From Mucilaginibacter sp. 44-25 (lineage in GTDB: Bacteria > Bacteroidota > Bacteroidia > Sphingobacteriales > Sphingobacteriaceae), in contig MKTS01000013.1 in assembly GCA_001898335.1 (NCBI GenBank), positions 248,001-312,000 of the forward strand: 64,000 nt of DNA. The letters are read 5' to 3'. The translations under genes and the position numbers were made by a program. Positions 45,506-54,537 of this stretch are shown here, piece by piece. How positions within the stretch are numbered: position 1 is the first letter of the stretch; every line of letters starts with the position of its first letter. The notes beneath the pieces are model-generated. The model was not told the DNA's origin. It did no database searches and was given only the letters and a program-made list of their open reading frames with translations.

Positions 45506-48500
45506 TTAGAATGTTACGTTAACGCCGAATATGAACCTGCGCTCGTTGTTAGGGTAGTTACCCAGGTCAACACCGTAGCTGTTACGGTCAACAGATTGCA
45601 ACTCCGGATCCAGACCGCTGTATTTTGTAGCGGTGAACAGGTTTGTACCCTGTACATAAGCGCGCAGCTTATCAATACCTACTTTTTTCAGCATGCTTGG
45701 GTTAAAGGTATAACCGATCTGTACTGATCTTAATTTCAGGAACGAAGCATTCTCTACGTAGTAAGAGCTGATCGCATCCGCAGTACTGAAGTTGGTGGTT
45801 TTTTCGGCGATCGGTGTTTTAGCATTGGCGTTCTGAGCCGGCGTTTTGGCCGGATCCCATGCATTGTTTAACAGGTCTAAGCTTTTGTTACCGGTTTGTG
45901 AACCGTAAAAGTTAGTCCAGTATTTAATTGAGTTGTAAACCTGGTTACCATATGAACCGTAGAATACGGCGTTCATGTCAAAGTTTTTGTATGACAGGTT
46001 AAGGTTTACACCGTAAGTAAAGTCTGGCAGTGGTTTACCAATTTTGGTACGGTCGGCATCAGTGATGCGGCCATCGCCATTAACATCGGCATAACGGAAA
46101 CGGCCTGGGGCAGCATCAGTCTGATAAACCGGGGTTGAACCAAAAATATCCGGTTTTTGCTGCGCGTTAAGCGCGTCGATCTCAGCCTGGCTGTTCCAGT
46201 AACCAATTACTTTGTAACCGTAGAAATCACCTATACCACCACCTACTTGGTTGTAGCCTACACTACCGTTACGAATACCGGTAGTAAAGAACGGGGCACC
46301 CAATTGGGTGATCTTGTTATTGATGGTGGTGATGTTGGCACCAATTGAGTATTTGAAATCACCTGCTGATGCGTGATAGTTAGCGGTAATATCAAAACCC
46401 TTGTTAACTACTGTACCATTGTTCACAAAAGGGAATGCTGCATCTAAACCACCCACGGTAGCAGGCAGTGGTACGTTTACCAATAGTTTGGTGATGGTTT
46501 TTTTGTAGTACTCAACTGTCAGATCCAAATGGTTAAATAACGATGCATCAAAACCTACGTTGAAGATCTTATCGTTTTCCCAGGTAGTGTATGGGTTACC
46601 AAGAGAGTTGCTATAGTAACCCGGAATTACCGAGCTTGAAGAACCATCAATAGGGTATGATGAACCACCCGCGCTGCTGCCGTAAGCCGCGTAAGCGCTG
46701 TTAACCGCTACGTTGGCGTTGTAACCGGCAGTACCATAACTACCACGGATCTTAAGGTCGTTTAACCATTTAACATCTTTCAGGAAATCTTCCTGCGATG
46801 CGCGCCATGCCGCAGATACGGCAGGGAAGGTACCCCATTTCTGGCCAGGGGCGAACAGTGAGCTACCATCACGACGGATAGTGGCACCCAGGATATACCT
46901 GTCATTAAAGGTATAATCTACACGGCCAAAGAATGAAAGGATACGGTTAAGGCCATTGAATGAGCTGTTAGCTGTAGTCTGGCCTGGCTGACCGTTTGTG
47001 ATATTGGCATAGAATGGATCAAGCGAGAAAAGGTTTTTAGCAGTGGCGTTAATGTAACGGCCGGTGTAACCTCTTTGCTCAAAACCTGCCAACACGTTAA
47101 TGTTGTGTTTGCCAAATATTTGTTTGTAGTTTAAGGTATTACTCCAGTTAAAGTTACTGTTGTATGATGAACCTTCGTTGTAGCTGTTGTTACCACCATG
47201 GGCCTCACCGCTATCATACTGGCGGTAGCCAATGTTGTAGTAATAGTTATTATTGATATCGGCACTGAATGCTGTACGTGCTGTAAAGTGTTTCAGCAGG
47301 TCAACCTCAGCAAAAACGGTACCTTGTATACCATAATTGTTGGTATGGGTAGTGCTTTGGCGTTGTTGTATACCCACCGGGTTAAGCGCGTTACCTAAAG
47401 CGGCAGGGCCTGCATAAGTACCACCTAAATTACCAGCGATATCATATACAGGGATAATTGGCAGTGTACGGTAGGTTTCAGAAATAGGGTTACCCTCGTT
47501 CTGGTTACCACCGTTAGCTAAACCACCGCCACCGTTTGGCGAATTAATGTAGTAAAAGCTGATGTTCTCGCCTAAACGTACATGGTCTTTAACATTAAAT
47601 GTGGTATTAACACGCGCCTGGTACCTTTTAAAGTAGGTGTTAATTAATGTACCCTGTTGGTTAGTGTAACCTAATGACAGGTAATAAGCGCTTTTATCGC
47701 TCGCGCCGCTGGCGCTTAATGAGTGCTGCTGTATAGGGGCAGCTTTAAAAATTTCGTGGAACCAATCTGTACCCGCGCCTTTTACAAATTTTTGTATCAG
47801 GTAGTCTTTTGCCGGGTCGTTATCCAGGTGATAGTTAGGTAGGAAATTAGATGCCTGATCCTGGTTAAATACACCTTTAGCACCAGCACCAGACTGGTAA
47901 CCATAATCATAGAACACTTTGCCGTTAGGGTTACCCTTCATTAAATCGTTATCAGGGTCAACCTTGGCAACCAGTTGCTGGAACTGATCGGCATTCAGCA
48001 GGTTAAATACGTTGCCGCTCAATGGCTGTGTTGTGCCATAAAATGCATCGTAAGTAATAGTGGCTTTACCTGATTTACCTTTTTTAGTAGTTACTACTAC
48101 CACACCGTTACCACCGCTCACACCGTAGATGGCAGCGGCGCCGGCATCTTTCAATACCGAGATAGACTCAATATCATTAGGGTTGATGTTAGAAATGCTA
48201 CTGGTCTGTAATCCGTCAACCACATATAATGGCGATGAGTTACCAAAGTTACCAATACCGCGGATGTTTACCTGCGCGCCAGCGCCGGGAGCACCCTGTG
48301 TAACAACGCTAACACCGGCAGCCTGGCCTTGCAGCAAGCTTTCGGTACTAACCGTTGGTACTGATTTAGCGTCGTTTACGTTAACCGTGGTTACCGAACC
48401 GGCAATGTCTTTTTTGCGCTGGGCGGTATAACCGGTTACTACTACTTCGCTAAGGCTGTTATTGGCTGATTGTAAAACAACGTTAATTGTTTCGCTCTGG

Positions 48501-48772
48501 CCAACTGTAACCTCCTTGGTAGTGTAACCCAAATAAGTGAACACAAGCACATCGCCCGGTTTTACAGCAATACTGTAATTACCGTTTACGTCTGTTTGTG
48601 TACCAATGGTAGTACCCTTTAACAAAACAGAGGCGCCAACTACGGGCAACTTGTCATCGCTGCCTGTAACCTTACCTGAGTGTTTAGTTTGAGCTGTAAC
48701 TACCAACGAAGAAACCATGCAGCATAAGAGCAGGCATAGCGTTCTTCCTTTAAGGAGTAAACTTTTAAACAT
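45506..48772 (-). CDS. SusC/RagA-type TonB-linked outer-membrane transporter
   Basis: This 1088-residue protein has a signal peptide (about 1-27, ending VVTAQ), a carboxypeptidase-regulatory-like domain (about 32-110), a plug (about 115-230, with VLKDAGAAAIYGVSGGNGVVVVTTKKGK) and a 22-strand-type barrel ending in a terminal Phe. Unlike the receptor at the left edge it lacks an STN domain, so it should not signal to a FecR. It starts the susCD-ASPIC-PAP2-cytochrome row. Its long leader holds three hairpins and its upstream region a palindromic operator candidate. Confidence 0.97.
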   Translation of the reverse strand: MFKSLLLKGRTLCLLLCCMVSSLVVTAQTKHSGKVTGSDDKLPVVGASVLLKGTTIGTQTDVNGNYSIAVKPGDVLVFTYLGYTTKEVTVGQSETINVVLQSANNSLSEVVVTGYTAQRKKDIAGSVTTVNVNDAKSVPTVSTESLLQGQAAGVSVVTQGAPGAGAQVNIRGIGNFGNSSPLYVVDGLQTSSISNINPNDIESISVLKDAGAAAIYGVSGGNGVVVVTTKKGKSGKATITYDAFYGTTQPLSGNVFNLLNADQFQQLVAKVDPDNDLMKGNPNGKVFYDYGYQSGAGAKGVFNQDQASNFLPNYHLDNDPAKDYLIQKFVKGAGTDWFHEIFKAAPIQQHSLSASGASDKSAYYLSLGYTNQQGTLINTYFKRYQARVNTTFNVKDHVRLGENISFYYINSPNGGGGLANGGNQNEGNPISETYRTLPIIPVYDIAGNLGGTYAGPAALGNALNPVGIQQRQSTTHTNNYGIQGTVFAEVDLLKHFTARTAFSADINNNYYYNIGYRQYDSGEAHGGNNSYNEGSSYNSNFNWSNTLNYKQIFGKHNINVLAGFEQRGYTGRYINATAKNLFSLDPFYANITNGQPGQTTANSSFNGLNRILSFFGRVDYTFNDRYILGATIRRDGSSLFAPGQKWGTFPAVSAAWRASQEDFLKDVKWLNDLKIRGSYGTAGYNANVAVNSAYAAYGSSAGGSSYPIDGSSSSVIPGYYSNSLGNPYTTWENDKIFNVGFDASLFNHLDLTVEYYKKTITKLLVNVPLPATVGGLDAAFPFVNNGTVVNKGFDITANYHASAGDFKYSIGANITTINNKITQLGAPFFTTGIRNGSVGYNQVGGGIGDFYGYKVIGYWNSQAEIDALNAQQKPDIFGSTPVYQTDAAPGRFRYADVNGDGRITDADRTKIGKPLPDFTYGVNLNLSYKNFDMNAVFYGSYGNQVYNSIKYWTNFYGSQTGNKSLDLLNNAWDPAKTPAQNANAKTPIAEKTTNFSTADAISSYYVENASFLKLRSVQIGYTFNPSMLKKVGIDKLRAYVQGTNLFTATKYSGLDPELQSVDRNSYGVDLGNYPNNERRFIFGVNVTF

Positions 48773-48823
48773 GAGATTTGAGATTTAGTTGATTAATATA
48801 TTTGATTTAAGATCTTGTTCTTA

Positions 48824-48948
48824 GTGAGATATGGGAAACAGGACCGGTAAAGGCGTTCGCGTTTGGCCACGCGGGTACGCCGTTAGGTGCATGGCTGCAC
48901 AATTTCCTCTTTCGGTAAAAAGCATTTGCTTTTTATTGGTGAGATATG
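48824..48948 (-). repeat. three-hairpin leader element flanked by 10-bp direct repeats
   Basis: Hairpins are: a nested GGCGT/ACGCC and CGCGT/ACGCG stem (48852-48881), GTGCA-N4-TGCAC (48887-48900), and TAAAAAGCA-N2-TGCTTTTTA (48916-48935). GTGAGATATG occurs on the susC side at 48824-48833 and on the far side at 48939-48948. The first two are GC-rich in an otherwise AT-rich region. Confidence 0.6.
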
Positions 48949-49123
48949 AAATAAGAAATTGTAAAAATTTAACCATATGGTACACTATCCCCGGTTTTTA
49001 AATTGCCATTGTGCCGCGCCATCTTCGTGATTTTGCAGCCTCAATTATTTTAATATGTTCTTAAATATGCGCTCCTGTTAAAAAAGAGCTGGTTTTATAA
49101 TGGTATTGACCTAATATAAATAG

Positions 49124-49140
49124 TGTGTATTTGATACACA
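49124..49140. promoter_or_regulatory. candidate operator palindrome upstream of susC
   Basis: TGTGTA-N5-TACACA is a perfect 6+6 bp palindrome, about 350 bp upstream of the susC ATG. A version matching at 15 of 17 bases lies at 52001-52017 upstream of bglX and the Nudix regulator. It is a candidate site for that regulator. Confidence 0.55.
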
Positions 49141-49511
49141 AGGAGTTAATTACGATTTATAATATTTTTCACAAAAAGAATATTCATTTAACAATTCTTG
49201 CAAAATCATCAACAATATTTGCAAGCCTTTTAAAAAAGAAAATATTCTAATAATATTTTAACAATTCGAAAATCTCAAAAAGAAGACATTTCAACAAAAA
49301 AACGGAGTACCGGATGCCTGCCAACCACTTATATTTCCCTACCCCGTAAAAAAAATAAAAAATACGCCGCCAATAGTTTAAAAAGCGCCCATTTTATATT
49401 AAATAACTGTTAAAATAACATTAATCTGCGTTTTTAGCGGATATTATTACACCACTTATCGGCGTTGTTTTACACCAAGTACACGCACCCGTTACATTCA
49501 TAAGTTATATA

Positions 49512-49547
49512 AAAGCAAACGGCCTTTGCGTTATGCAAAGGCCGTTT
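49512..49547 (-). terminator. Rho-independent terminator of bglX
   Basis: A 13-bp perfect stem (AAACGGCCTTTGC 49517-49529, GCAAAGGCCGTTT 49535-49547) with a 5-nt loop lies 30 bp after the bglX stop and is followed on the - strand by a T-rich stretch. Confidence 0.92.
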
Positions 49548-49577
49548 AAGTAGTAATTTATTTAAAAAATATTTAAA

Positions 49578-51887
49578 CTATTTGTTCCAGATTACCTTGG
49601 TGCTGCCAGTATTTGCAGAGTTGGTACCTATCTCAATTACAAACTCACCCGGCTCCCAATCGTACCGCAGGTCGCTGTTGTAAAATTTGAGCTTATCGGT
49701 AGTAATATTAAAGGTAACTGTTTTCTGTTCGCCGGGTTGAAGGGCTATCTTTTTAAAATCCTTCAGTTCCTTAACAGGGCGGCTGATGCTGGCTACCGGG
49801 TCCTTTATATATAACTGTACTACTTCTTCGCCGGCGTATTTACCGGTGTTGCTTACCGTTACTGAAGCGGTAAGCGTTTCGTTGCCTACCAATACAGACT
49901 TGTTGAGTTTAATATCGCTATAGCTGAATTTGGTATAGCTTAAGCCATAACCGAAAGGATATAACGGATCATTGTTGATGTCCAGGTAATCAGACCGGAA
50001 TTTGGTTGGCCCTGAAGTGTATGGCCTGCCGGTATTAAGGTGATTATAATATAAAGGTATCTGCCCTACGCTTCTCGGGAAAGTAGTAGTTAACTTACCC
50101 GATGGATTATAATTACCGAACAGCACATTGGCAATGGCATTACCGGCTTCGGTACCTGGCGCCCAAACATCCAGTATGGCAGCGGCGTTATCGTTTTCCC
50201 ATTGCAGGGTAAGCGGCCGCCCGTTAAATAATACCAGCACCATTGGCTTGCCTAATTTGGCCAGTTCTTTAAGCATTTTCTGCTGACTTTCGGGTATGCT
50301 GATATCCGAACGGCTTGATGATTCGCCGCTCATGCTTTGCGATTCACCTACCACCGCCACAATAATATCTGATTTTTTGGCCGCCTTAACCGCGTCCTCT
50401 ATCATCTCATCAGGCGATTGTTTATCTAACCATACCATACCAGGGCCAAAGTTAAGGCGTTTCATAAAGGTGGTATCATCGGTAATGTTGCTACCCCTGG
50501 CGTAGTTGATCTTTACATTATCACCAACTACCTTTTTAATACCCTCCATTACGCTTACAGACTTTTCCCACTCGCCGCCTATAACCCAGGTACCCAGCAT
50601 ATCGCGCTTGTTATCGGCCAGCGGGCCAACCAGGGCTATACTGCCACCTGATTTTTTAAGCGGTAATATCTGGTTATCGTTTTTAAGCAATACAAATGAG
50701 TGCTCGGCGGTGATGCGTGCCGCCGCAAGGTTCTCCGCGGTCATAATGTCGGTTTTCTCGCGGCGTGGGTCAATAGACTTATAAGGATCGGCAAATAAGC
50801 CCAGTTTATATTTAGCTTCAAGGATAAGGCGGCAGGCACGATCAATATCATTAATAGATATCTTCTTTTCCTGTAACGATTGCTTGAGCGTTTTTAGGTA
50901 GCCCTCGCCCACCATATCCATATCCAAACCGGCGTTTATAGCACGCGCGGATACGGTTTGCAGGTCGCCCAGGCCGTGCTCTGTCACCTCGTTCAGCGAG
51001 GTATAATCTGATACCACAAAGCCTTTAAAGCCCCATTGTTTACGCAGCAGGTCGGTAAGCAGCCATTTATTCACGGTTGAAGGCACGCCATCAACCACGT
51101 TAAATGAACTCATGATGCTACCCGCGCCCGCTTCAACAGCAGCCTTGTATGGTGGCAGGTAGTAGTTGTACATAGCCAAACGGCTCATATCAACCGTATT
51201 ATATTCGCGGCCGGCTTCGGCGCCACCGTACAGGGCAAAGTGTTTAACACAGGCCATCACAGCGTCGGGCGCTTTAAGGTTATTGTGCTGATAGCCACGT
51301 ACCATAGCGGCGGCTATTTTACCACCCAGGTAAGGGTCTTCGCCACTGCCTTCAGATATACGGCCCCAGCGGGCGTCGCGCGCGATATCCACCATCGGCG
51401 AAAAAACCCAGTTAAGGCCCTCGGCTGTAGCTTCTTTAGCAGCGATACGTGCCGACTGCTCAATTAAGCCGAGGTCCCACGTGGCCGACATGCCCAGCGG
51501 TATAGGGAATATGGTGCGATGCCCGTGTATCACATCCAAACCAAATATCAGCGGGATATGCAGACGTGTACCCTTAACGGCGGCTTCCTGCATCTTACGT
51601 ACACCGGCGGTACCGTATAAGCCAAAAATCCCGCCAATTGAGCCGCTCTTAACGCCCTCGCCGATACCGTTATTGGTAACCGAACCCGTGATGGCCATAC
51701 CACCGGTTACGAGGTTTAACTGACCAATCTTTTCATCAATGGTCATCTTTTTCATCAGCGCGTTCACATAGGCATTCATCCGGGCTGTTTCGGCCGGTGT
51801 TTGCGCCATGGCACGGCCAAGCGGCAGGCAAAACAGCAGCGCCGCGCTTACATAAAGCACTCTTTTACGAGAGAAAATATTTTTCAT
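49578..51887 (-). CDS. bglX: GH3 beta-glucosidase (BglX-like), periplasmic
   Basis: This 769-residue glycoside hydrolase family 3 enzyme has a signal peptide (about 1-29, ending AMAQ). The nucleophile is Asp294 in GFVVSDY; GLDVIHGHRTIFPIP (117-131) and CVKHFALYGG (213-222) mark the (beta/alpha)8 domain, the second alpha/beta domain follows, and a C-terminal fibronectin-III-like domain ends the protein (about 675-769). It should release glucose from beta-glucosides in the periplasm. It lies between the Nudix regulator and susC and shares a candidate operator with both. Confidence 0.95.
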   Translation of the reverse strand: MKNIFSRKRVLYVSAALLFCLPLGRAMAQTPAETARMNAYVNALMKKMTIDEKIGQLNLVTGGMAITGSVTNNGIGEGVKSGSIGGIFGLYGTAGVRKMQEAAVKGTRLHIPLIFGLDVIHGHRTIFPIPLGMSATWDLGLIEQSARIAAKEATAEGLNWVFSPMVDIARDARWGRISEGSGEDPYLGGKIAAAMVRGYQHNNLKAPDAVMACVKHFALYGGAEAGREYNTVDMSRLAMYNYYLPPYKAAVEAGAGSIMSSFNVVDGVPSTVNKWLLTDLLRKQWGFKGFVVSDYTSLNEVTEHGLGDLQTVSARAINAGLDMDMVGEGYLKTLKQSLQEKKISINDIDRACRLILEAKYKLGLFADPYKSIDPRREKTDIMTAENLAAARITAEHSFVLLKNDNQILPLKKSGGSIALVGPLADNKRDMLGTWVIGGEWEKSVSVMEGIKKVVGDNVKINYARGSNITDDTTFMKRLNFGPGMVWLDKQSPDEMIEDAVKAAKKSDIIVAVVGESQSMSGESSSRSDISIPESQQKMLKELAKLGKPMVLVLFNGRPLTLQWENDNAAAILDVWAPGTEAGNAIANVLFGNYNPSGKLTTTFPRSVGQIPLYYNHLNTGRPYTSGPTKFRSDYLDINNDPLYPFGYGLSYTKFSYSDIKLNKSVLVGNETLTASVTVSNTGKYAGEEVVQLYIKDPVASISRPVKELKDFKKIALQPGEQKTVTFNITTDKLKFYNSDLRYDWEPGEFVIEIGTNSANTGSTKVIWNK

Positions 51888-52001
51888 ACAAAAAGCTGTT
51901 TAATGATCATAAGCCTCAACATGAATAAAATGTTAATTAGCTTTTATTAAATTCTGTGAAACTTATTAGTATAATTGGCATTAATTACCCCCATTAACAT
52001 G

Positions 52002-52016
52002 GTGTAATTGATACAC
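52002..52016. promoter_or_regulatory. candidate operator palindrome between bglX and the Nudix regulator
   Basis: GTGTA-ATTGA-TACAC is a perfect 5+5 bp palindrome, 115 bp upstream of bglX and 55 bp upstream of the divergent regulator. It is nearly the same sequence as the palindrome upstream of susC (49124-49140). Confidence 0.55.
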
Positions 52017-52070
52017 AATTGTAAATATTAAATTTAAACATTCAAAGGATTTATTTTATACAATAGCATC

Positions 52071-52832
52071 ATGTTAACAAAACAGGAGCTGGAAAAATAC
52101 TGGGCCGAGGCGAGCAAGATATATTTGAACCATATATCCATAGATTGTGTGGTTTTTGGTTTCCATGAGGGGCAGATGAAGGTATTGATGCTGAAAAGCA
52201 ACAATGAGGAGGCCTGGTACCTGCCCGGCGGTTTTGTTTTGAATGAAGAACCTATTGAAACTGCCGCCAACCGCATCCTGAAAGAGCGCACCGGTATTGA
52301 CGAGATATTTTTACGCCAGTTCCATGTGTTTGGCGACCCGGACCGCTCCAAGTTCCACAATGACATTTACCGGGATATGCTGCCTAAGGAACAGAACTTC
52401 TTTAACCAGCGTTTTATTTCTATAGGTTATTACGCGCTGGTTGATTTTGTAAATGTTACCCCAACGCCAGACGCGTTCTCTGAAATGTGTACCTGGCGCG
52501 ACCTGGACGACCTGCCACAGTTTCAACTGGACCATGAACTTATTTTCCGCACTGCGCTGGATACGCTGAGGCTGCAATTGAATTACCAACCCATTGGTTA
52601 TAATTTAATGCCTAAAGAGTTTACCATGCCCGAGCTGCAGAAACTGTATGAAACCATATTAGACAAAAAGCTCGACCGCCGTAACTTCCAGCGGCGCATA
52701 CTGGCGTTTGGCATCCTCAATAAGTTGGAGCAAACACGTAAGGGCGGCGCCCATAAAGCCCCTTACCTGTATGAGTTTAACCTCGAAAACTACCGCGCCG
52801 CGCTCAAAGAGGGCTTGCAGGGTGGCTGGTAA
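52071..52832 (+). CDS. Nudix-domain transcriptional regulator (NrtR/AraR-like)
   Basis: This 253-residue protein has an N-terminal Nudix fold (about 15-150) and a C-terminal winged-helix domain (about 165-245, with KLDRRNFQRRILAFGIL). The Nudix box reads GFVLNEE...RILKERTGI: of the consensus REUXEE the first Glu is Ile and another is Arg, so catalytic metal ligands are lost and the domain is probably a ligand sensor. This is the layout of Bacteroidota sugar regulators of the AraR/NrtR group. It is divergent from bglX and is the natural candidate to control bglX and the susC row. Confidence 0.88.
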   Translation: MLTKQELEKYWAEASKIYLNHISIDCVVFGFHEGQMKVLMLKSNNEEAWYLPGGFVLNEEPIETAANRILKERTGIDEIFLRQFHVFGDPDRSKFHNDIYRDMLPKEQNFFNQRFISIGYYALVDFVNVTPTPDAFSEMCTWRDLDDLPQFQLDHELIFRTALDTLRLQLNYQPIGYNLMPKEFTMPELQKLYETILDKKLDRRNFQRRILAFGILNKLEQTRKGGAHKAPYLYEFNLENYRAALKEGLQGGW

Positions 52833-52890
52833 ATTAGGCCGTTAAGGCATTTTTTACTATCTTAAGCCCATCTGCTAAGCACTTTCTACT

Positions 52891-53751
52891 ATGAAGATTA
52901 AAAACGTATTGGTTGACACCGCTTTACTGTTTTGCGGCATCCTGTCGGCTGGTTTTGGGTTAAAGGGATTTTTATTATCGAGCCATTTTATTGATGGCGG
53001 CGTAACAGGTATATCCATGCTTGTGGCTGATATTACGCATACGCCACTGGCTATCCTTATTTTTATTATCAACATCCCGTTTTTATATTTAGGTTATCGC
53101 AAACTGGGCTTAAAGTTTTCCATTAAGAGCGCGGCGGCTATAGCCGGCCTTTCGCTTTGCCTTGCCTTTGTACACTTCCCGGATGTAACGCATGATAAAT
53201 TGTTAACAGCGGTTTTTGGAGGGGTATTTATTGGCGCGGGTATTGGCATGGCCATACGTGGCGGCGCCGTGCTTGATGGCACCGAAATAGCGGCCCTTTT
53301 AGTGAGTAAAAAAGCGCAGATCGTACGCGTGAGCGACGTTATCCTGATACTGAACGTAGTAATTTTCGCTGCAGCGGTTTTCCAGTTGGGTGTAGAATCG
53401 GGCCTGTACTCCATCCTCACCTATCTGTCGGCCTCTAAGATGATCGATTTTATCCTGAACGGTCTGGAGCAATATACCGGCATGACGGTGGTATCAACAA
53501 AAGGAGAGCAAATACGGATAGCTATTACCCAGAGCCTTGGTCGTGGTGTTACTGTATACGAAGGCCGAAGCGGTTACGGCAAGGACGGGCACATCAACTC
53601 GCCCCGCGAAATTATTTTCACCGTAGCTACCCGCCTGGAAGTCCCCTTAATTAAGCGGGAGATCTTAAAGATAGACCCATCGGCATTTATCGTACAAACC
53701 AGTGTTGACGATACAACAGGTGGCCTGCTCAAGCGAAAAAAGAGCCATTAA
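52891..53751 (+). CDS. YitT family membrane protein
   Basis: This 286-residue protein has five to six membrane helices in the first 190 residues (DUF161/YitT) with the GGVTGISMLVADIT segment near 32-45 and the GAVLDGTEIAALLVSKK segment near 127-143, followed by a soluble DUF2179 domain (about 200-275, with GRGVTVYEGRSGYGKDG). The family resembles uncharacterised inner-membrane transporters. It follows the Nudix regulator by 58 bp on the same strand and may be cotranscribed. Confidence 0.88.
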   Translation: MKIKNVLVDTALLFCGILSAGFGLKGFLLSSHFIDGGVTGISMLVADITHTPLAILIFIINIPFLYLGYRKLGLKFSIKSAAAIAGLSLCLAFVHFPDVTHDKLLTAVFGGVFIGAGIGMAIRGGAVLDGTEIAALLVSKKAQIVRVSDVILILNVVIFAAAVFQLGVESGLYSILTYLSASKMIDFILNGLEQYTGMTVVSTKGEQIRIAITQSLGRGVTVYEGRSGYGKDGHINSPREIIFTVATRLEVPLIKREILKIDPSAFIVQTSVDDTTGGLLKRKKSH

Positions 53752-53796
53752 GCTGTTCGGCTTAATATTTGTTTGGGTTGGCATAAACCAATTGAT

Positions 53797-54531
53797 ATGC
53801 CTGAAGGGCCAAGCATCCTCATCCTAAAAGAAAAAACACAGCAGTTTAAAGGTAAAACCATTGCAGAGGCAAGCTGCAACAACGGTGCTATTGACGCTGC
53901 GCTGCTCAATAATAAACGCATTATTGATTTTAAAACCTGGGGCAAACACTTCCTGATCTGCTTTAAGGATTTTACCGTTCGTATACACCTCATGATGTTT
54001 GGCACTTATCGCATTAATGAGCATACCGCCAAAACGCCAAGGCTGGGCCTCACCTTTACCGACGATACCGAACTCAACTTCTACGCCTGCCAGCTGAAAT
54101 TAATTACCGAACCACTTGATGGGGTTTTCGACTGGGAGGCCGACATCATGAGCGACAAATGGAACACCCGTAAGGCCAAAAAGAAAATGAAAGCCCATCC
54201 CCAACTGCTGGCCTGCGACGCGCTGATGGACCAGCACATATTCTCGGGCGTGGGCAACATCATTAAAAACGAAGCCCTTTTCCGTGCACGCATACACCCC
54301 GAAAGTTTGGTGGCAAACATCCCAACTGCTAAACTTACCGAACTGATACATGAGGCTATCAAATACAGTTTTGAATTTTTAGAACAGCGCAAAGCCGGCA
54401 CGCTCAAACGCAACTGGCAGGCCTACCATAAAAAGGAGTGCCCGCGGAACCATGTTCCGTTTATAAGGCGTGACACCGGAACATCCAAACGAACCAGCTT
54501 TTACTGCGAAGTTTGCCAGAAGCGATATTGA
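53797..54531 (+). CDS. Fpg/Nei family DNA glycosylase with CHCC zinc finger
   Basis: The ATG at 53797 gives 244 residues starting MPEGP, exposing the catalytic Pro2 and Glu3 as the family needs; the longer frame starts with TTG. Lys50 in WGKHF, the helix-two-turn-helix at about 142-165 (DQHIFSGVGNIIKNEALF) and a C-terminal zinc finger complete the fold. The zinc ligands read Cys215-X3-His219-X17-Cys237-X2-Cys240, a CHCC arrangement like that of vertebrate NEIL2 rather than the usual four-Cys finger. It would remove oxidised bases and nick the abasic site. Confidence 0.88.
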   Translation: MPEGPSILILKEKTQQFKGKTIAEASCNNGAIDAALLNNKRIIDFKTWGKHFLICFKDFTVRIHLMMFGTYRINEHTAKTPRLGLTFTDDTELNFYACQLKLITEPLDGVFDWEADIMSDKWNTRKAKKKMKAHPQLLACDALMDQHIFSGVGNIIKNEALFRARIHPESLVANIPTAKLTELIHEAIKYSFEFLEQRKAGTLKRNWQAYHKKECPRNHVPFIRRDTGTSKRTSFYCEVCQKRY

Positions 54532-54537
54532 CTTGCC

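Larger units (their letters stand above)
48773..49516 (-). promoter_or_regulatory. long noncoding upstream region of susC
   Basis: About 740 bp separate susC from the bglX terminator and contain no credible gene. From the susC side it holds a leader with three hairpins (48852-48935) flanked by a direct repeat, then an AT-rich stretch, the palindrome at 49124-49140, and a very AT-rich part rich in A and T runs to 49516. No perfect TAnnTTTG box was found on the - strand. Confidence 0.6.

Noticed and set aside
49101..49120. TTGACC-like -35 box with a TATAAA downstream
   Set aside because: Bacteroidota primary sigma factors use TTTG/TAnnTTTG, and the spacing here does not fit an Escherichia coli-type promoter either.
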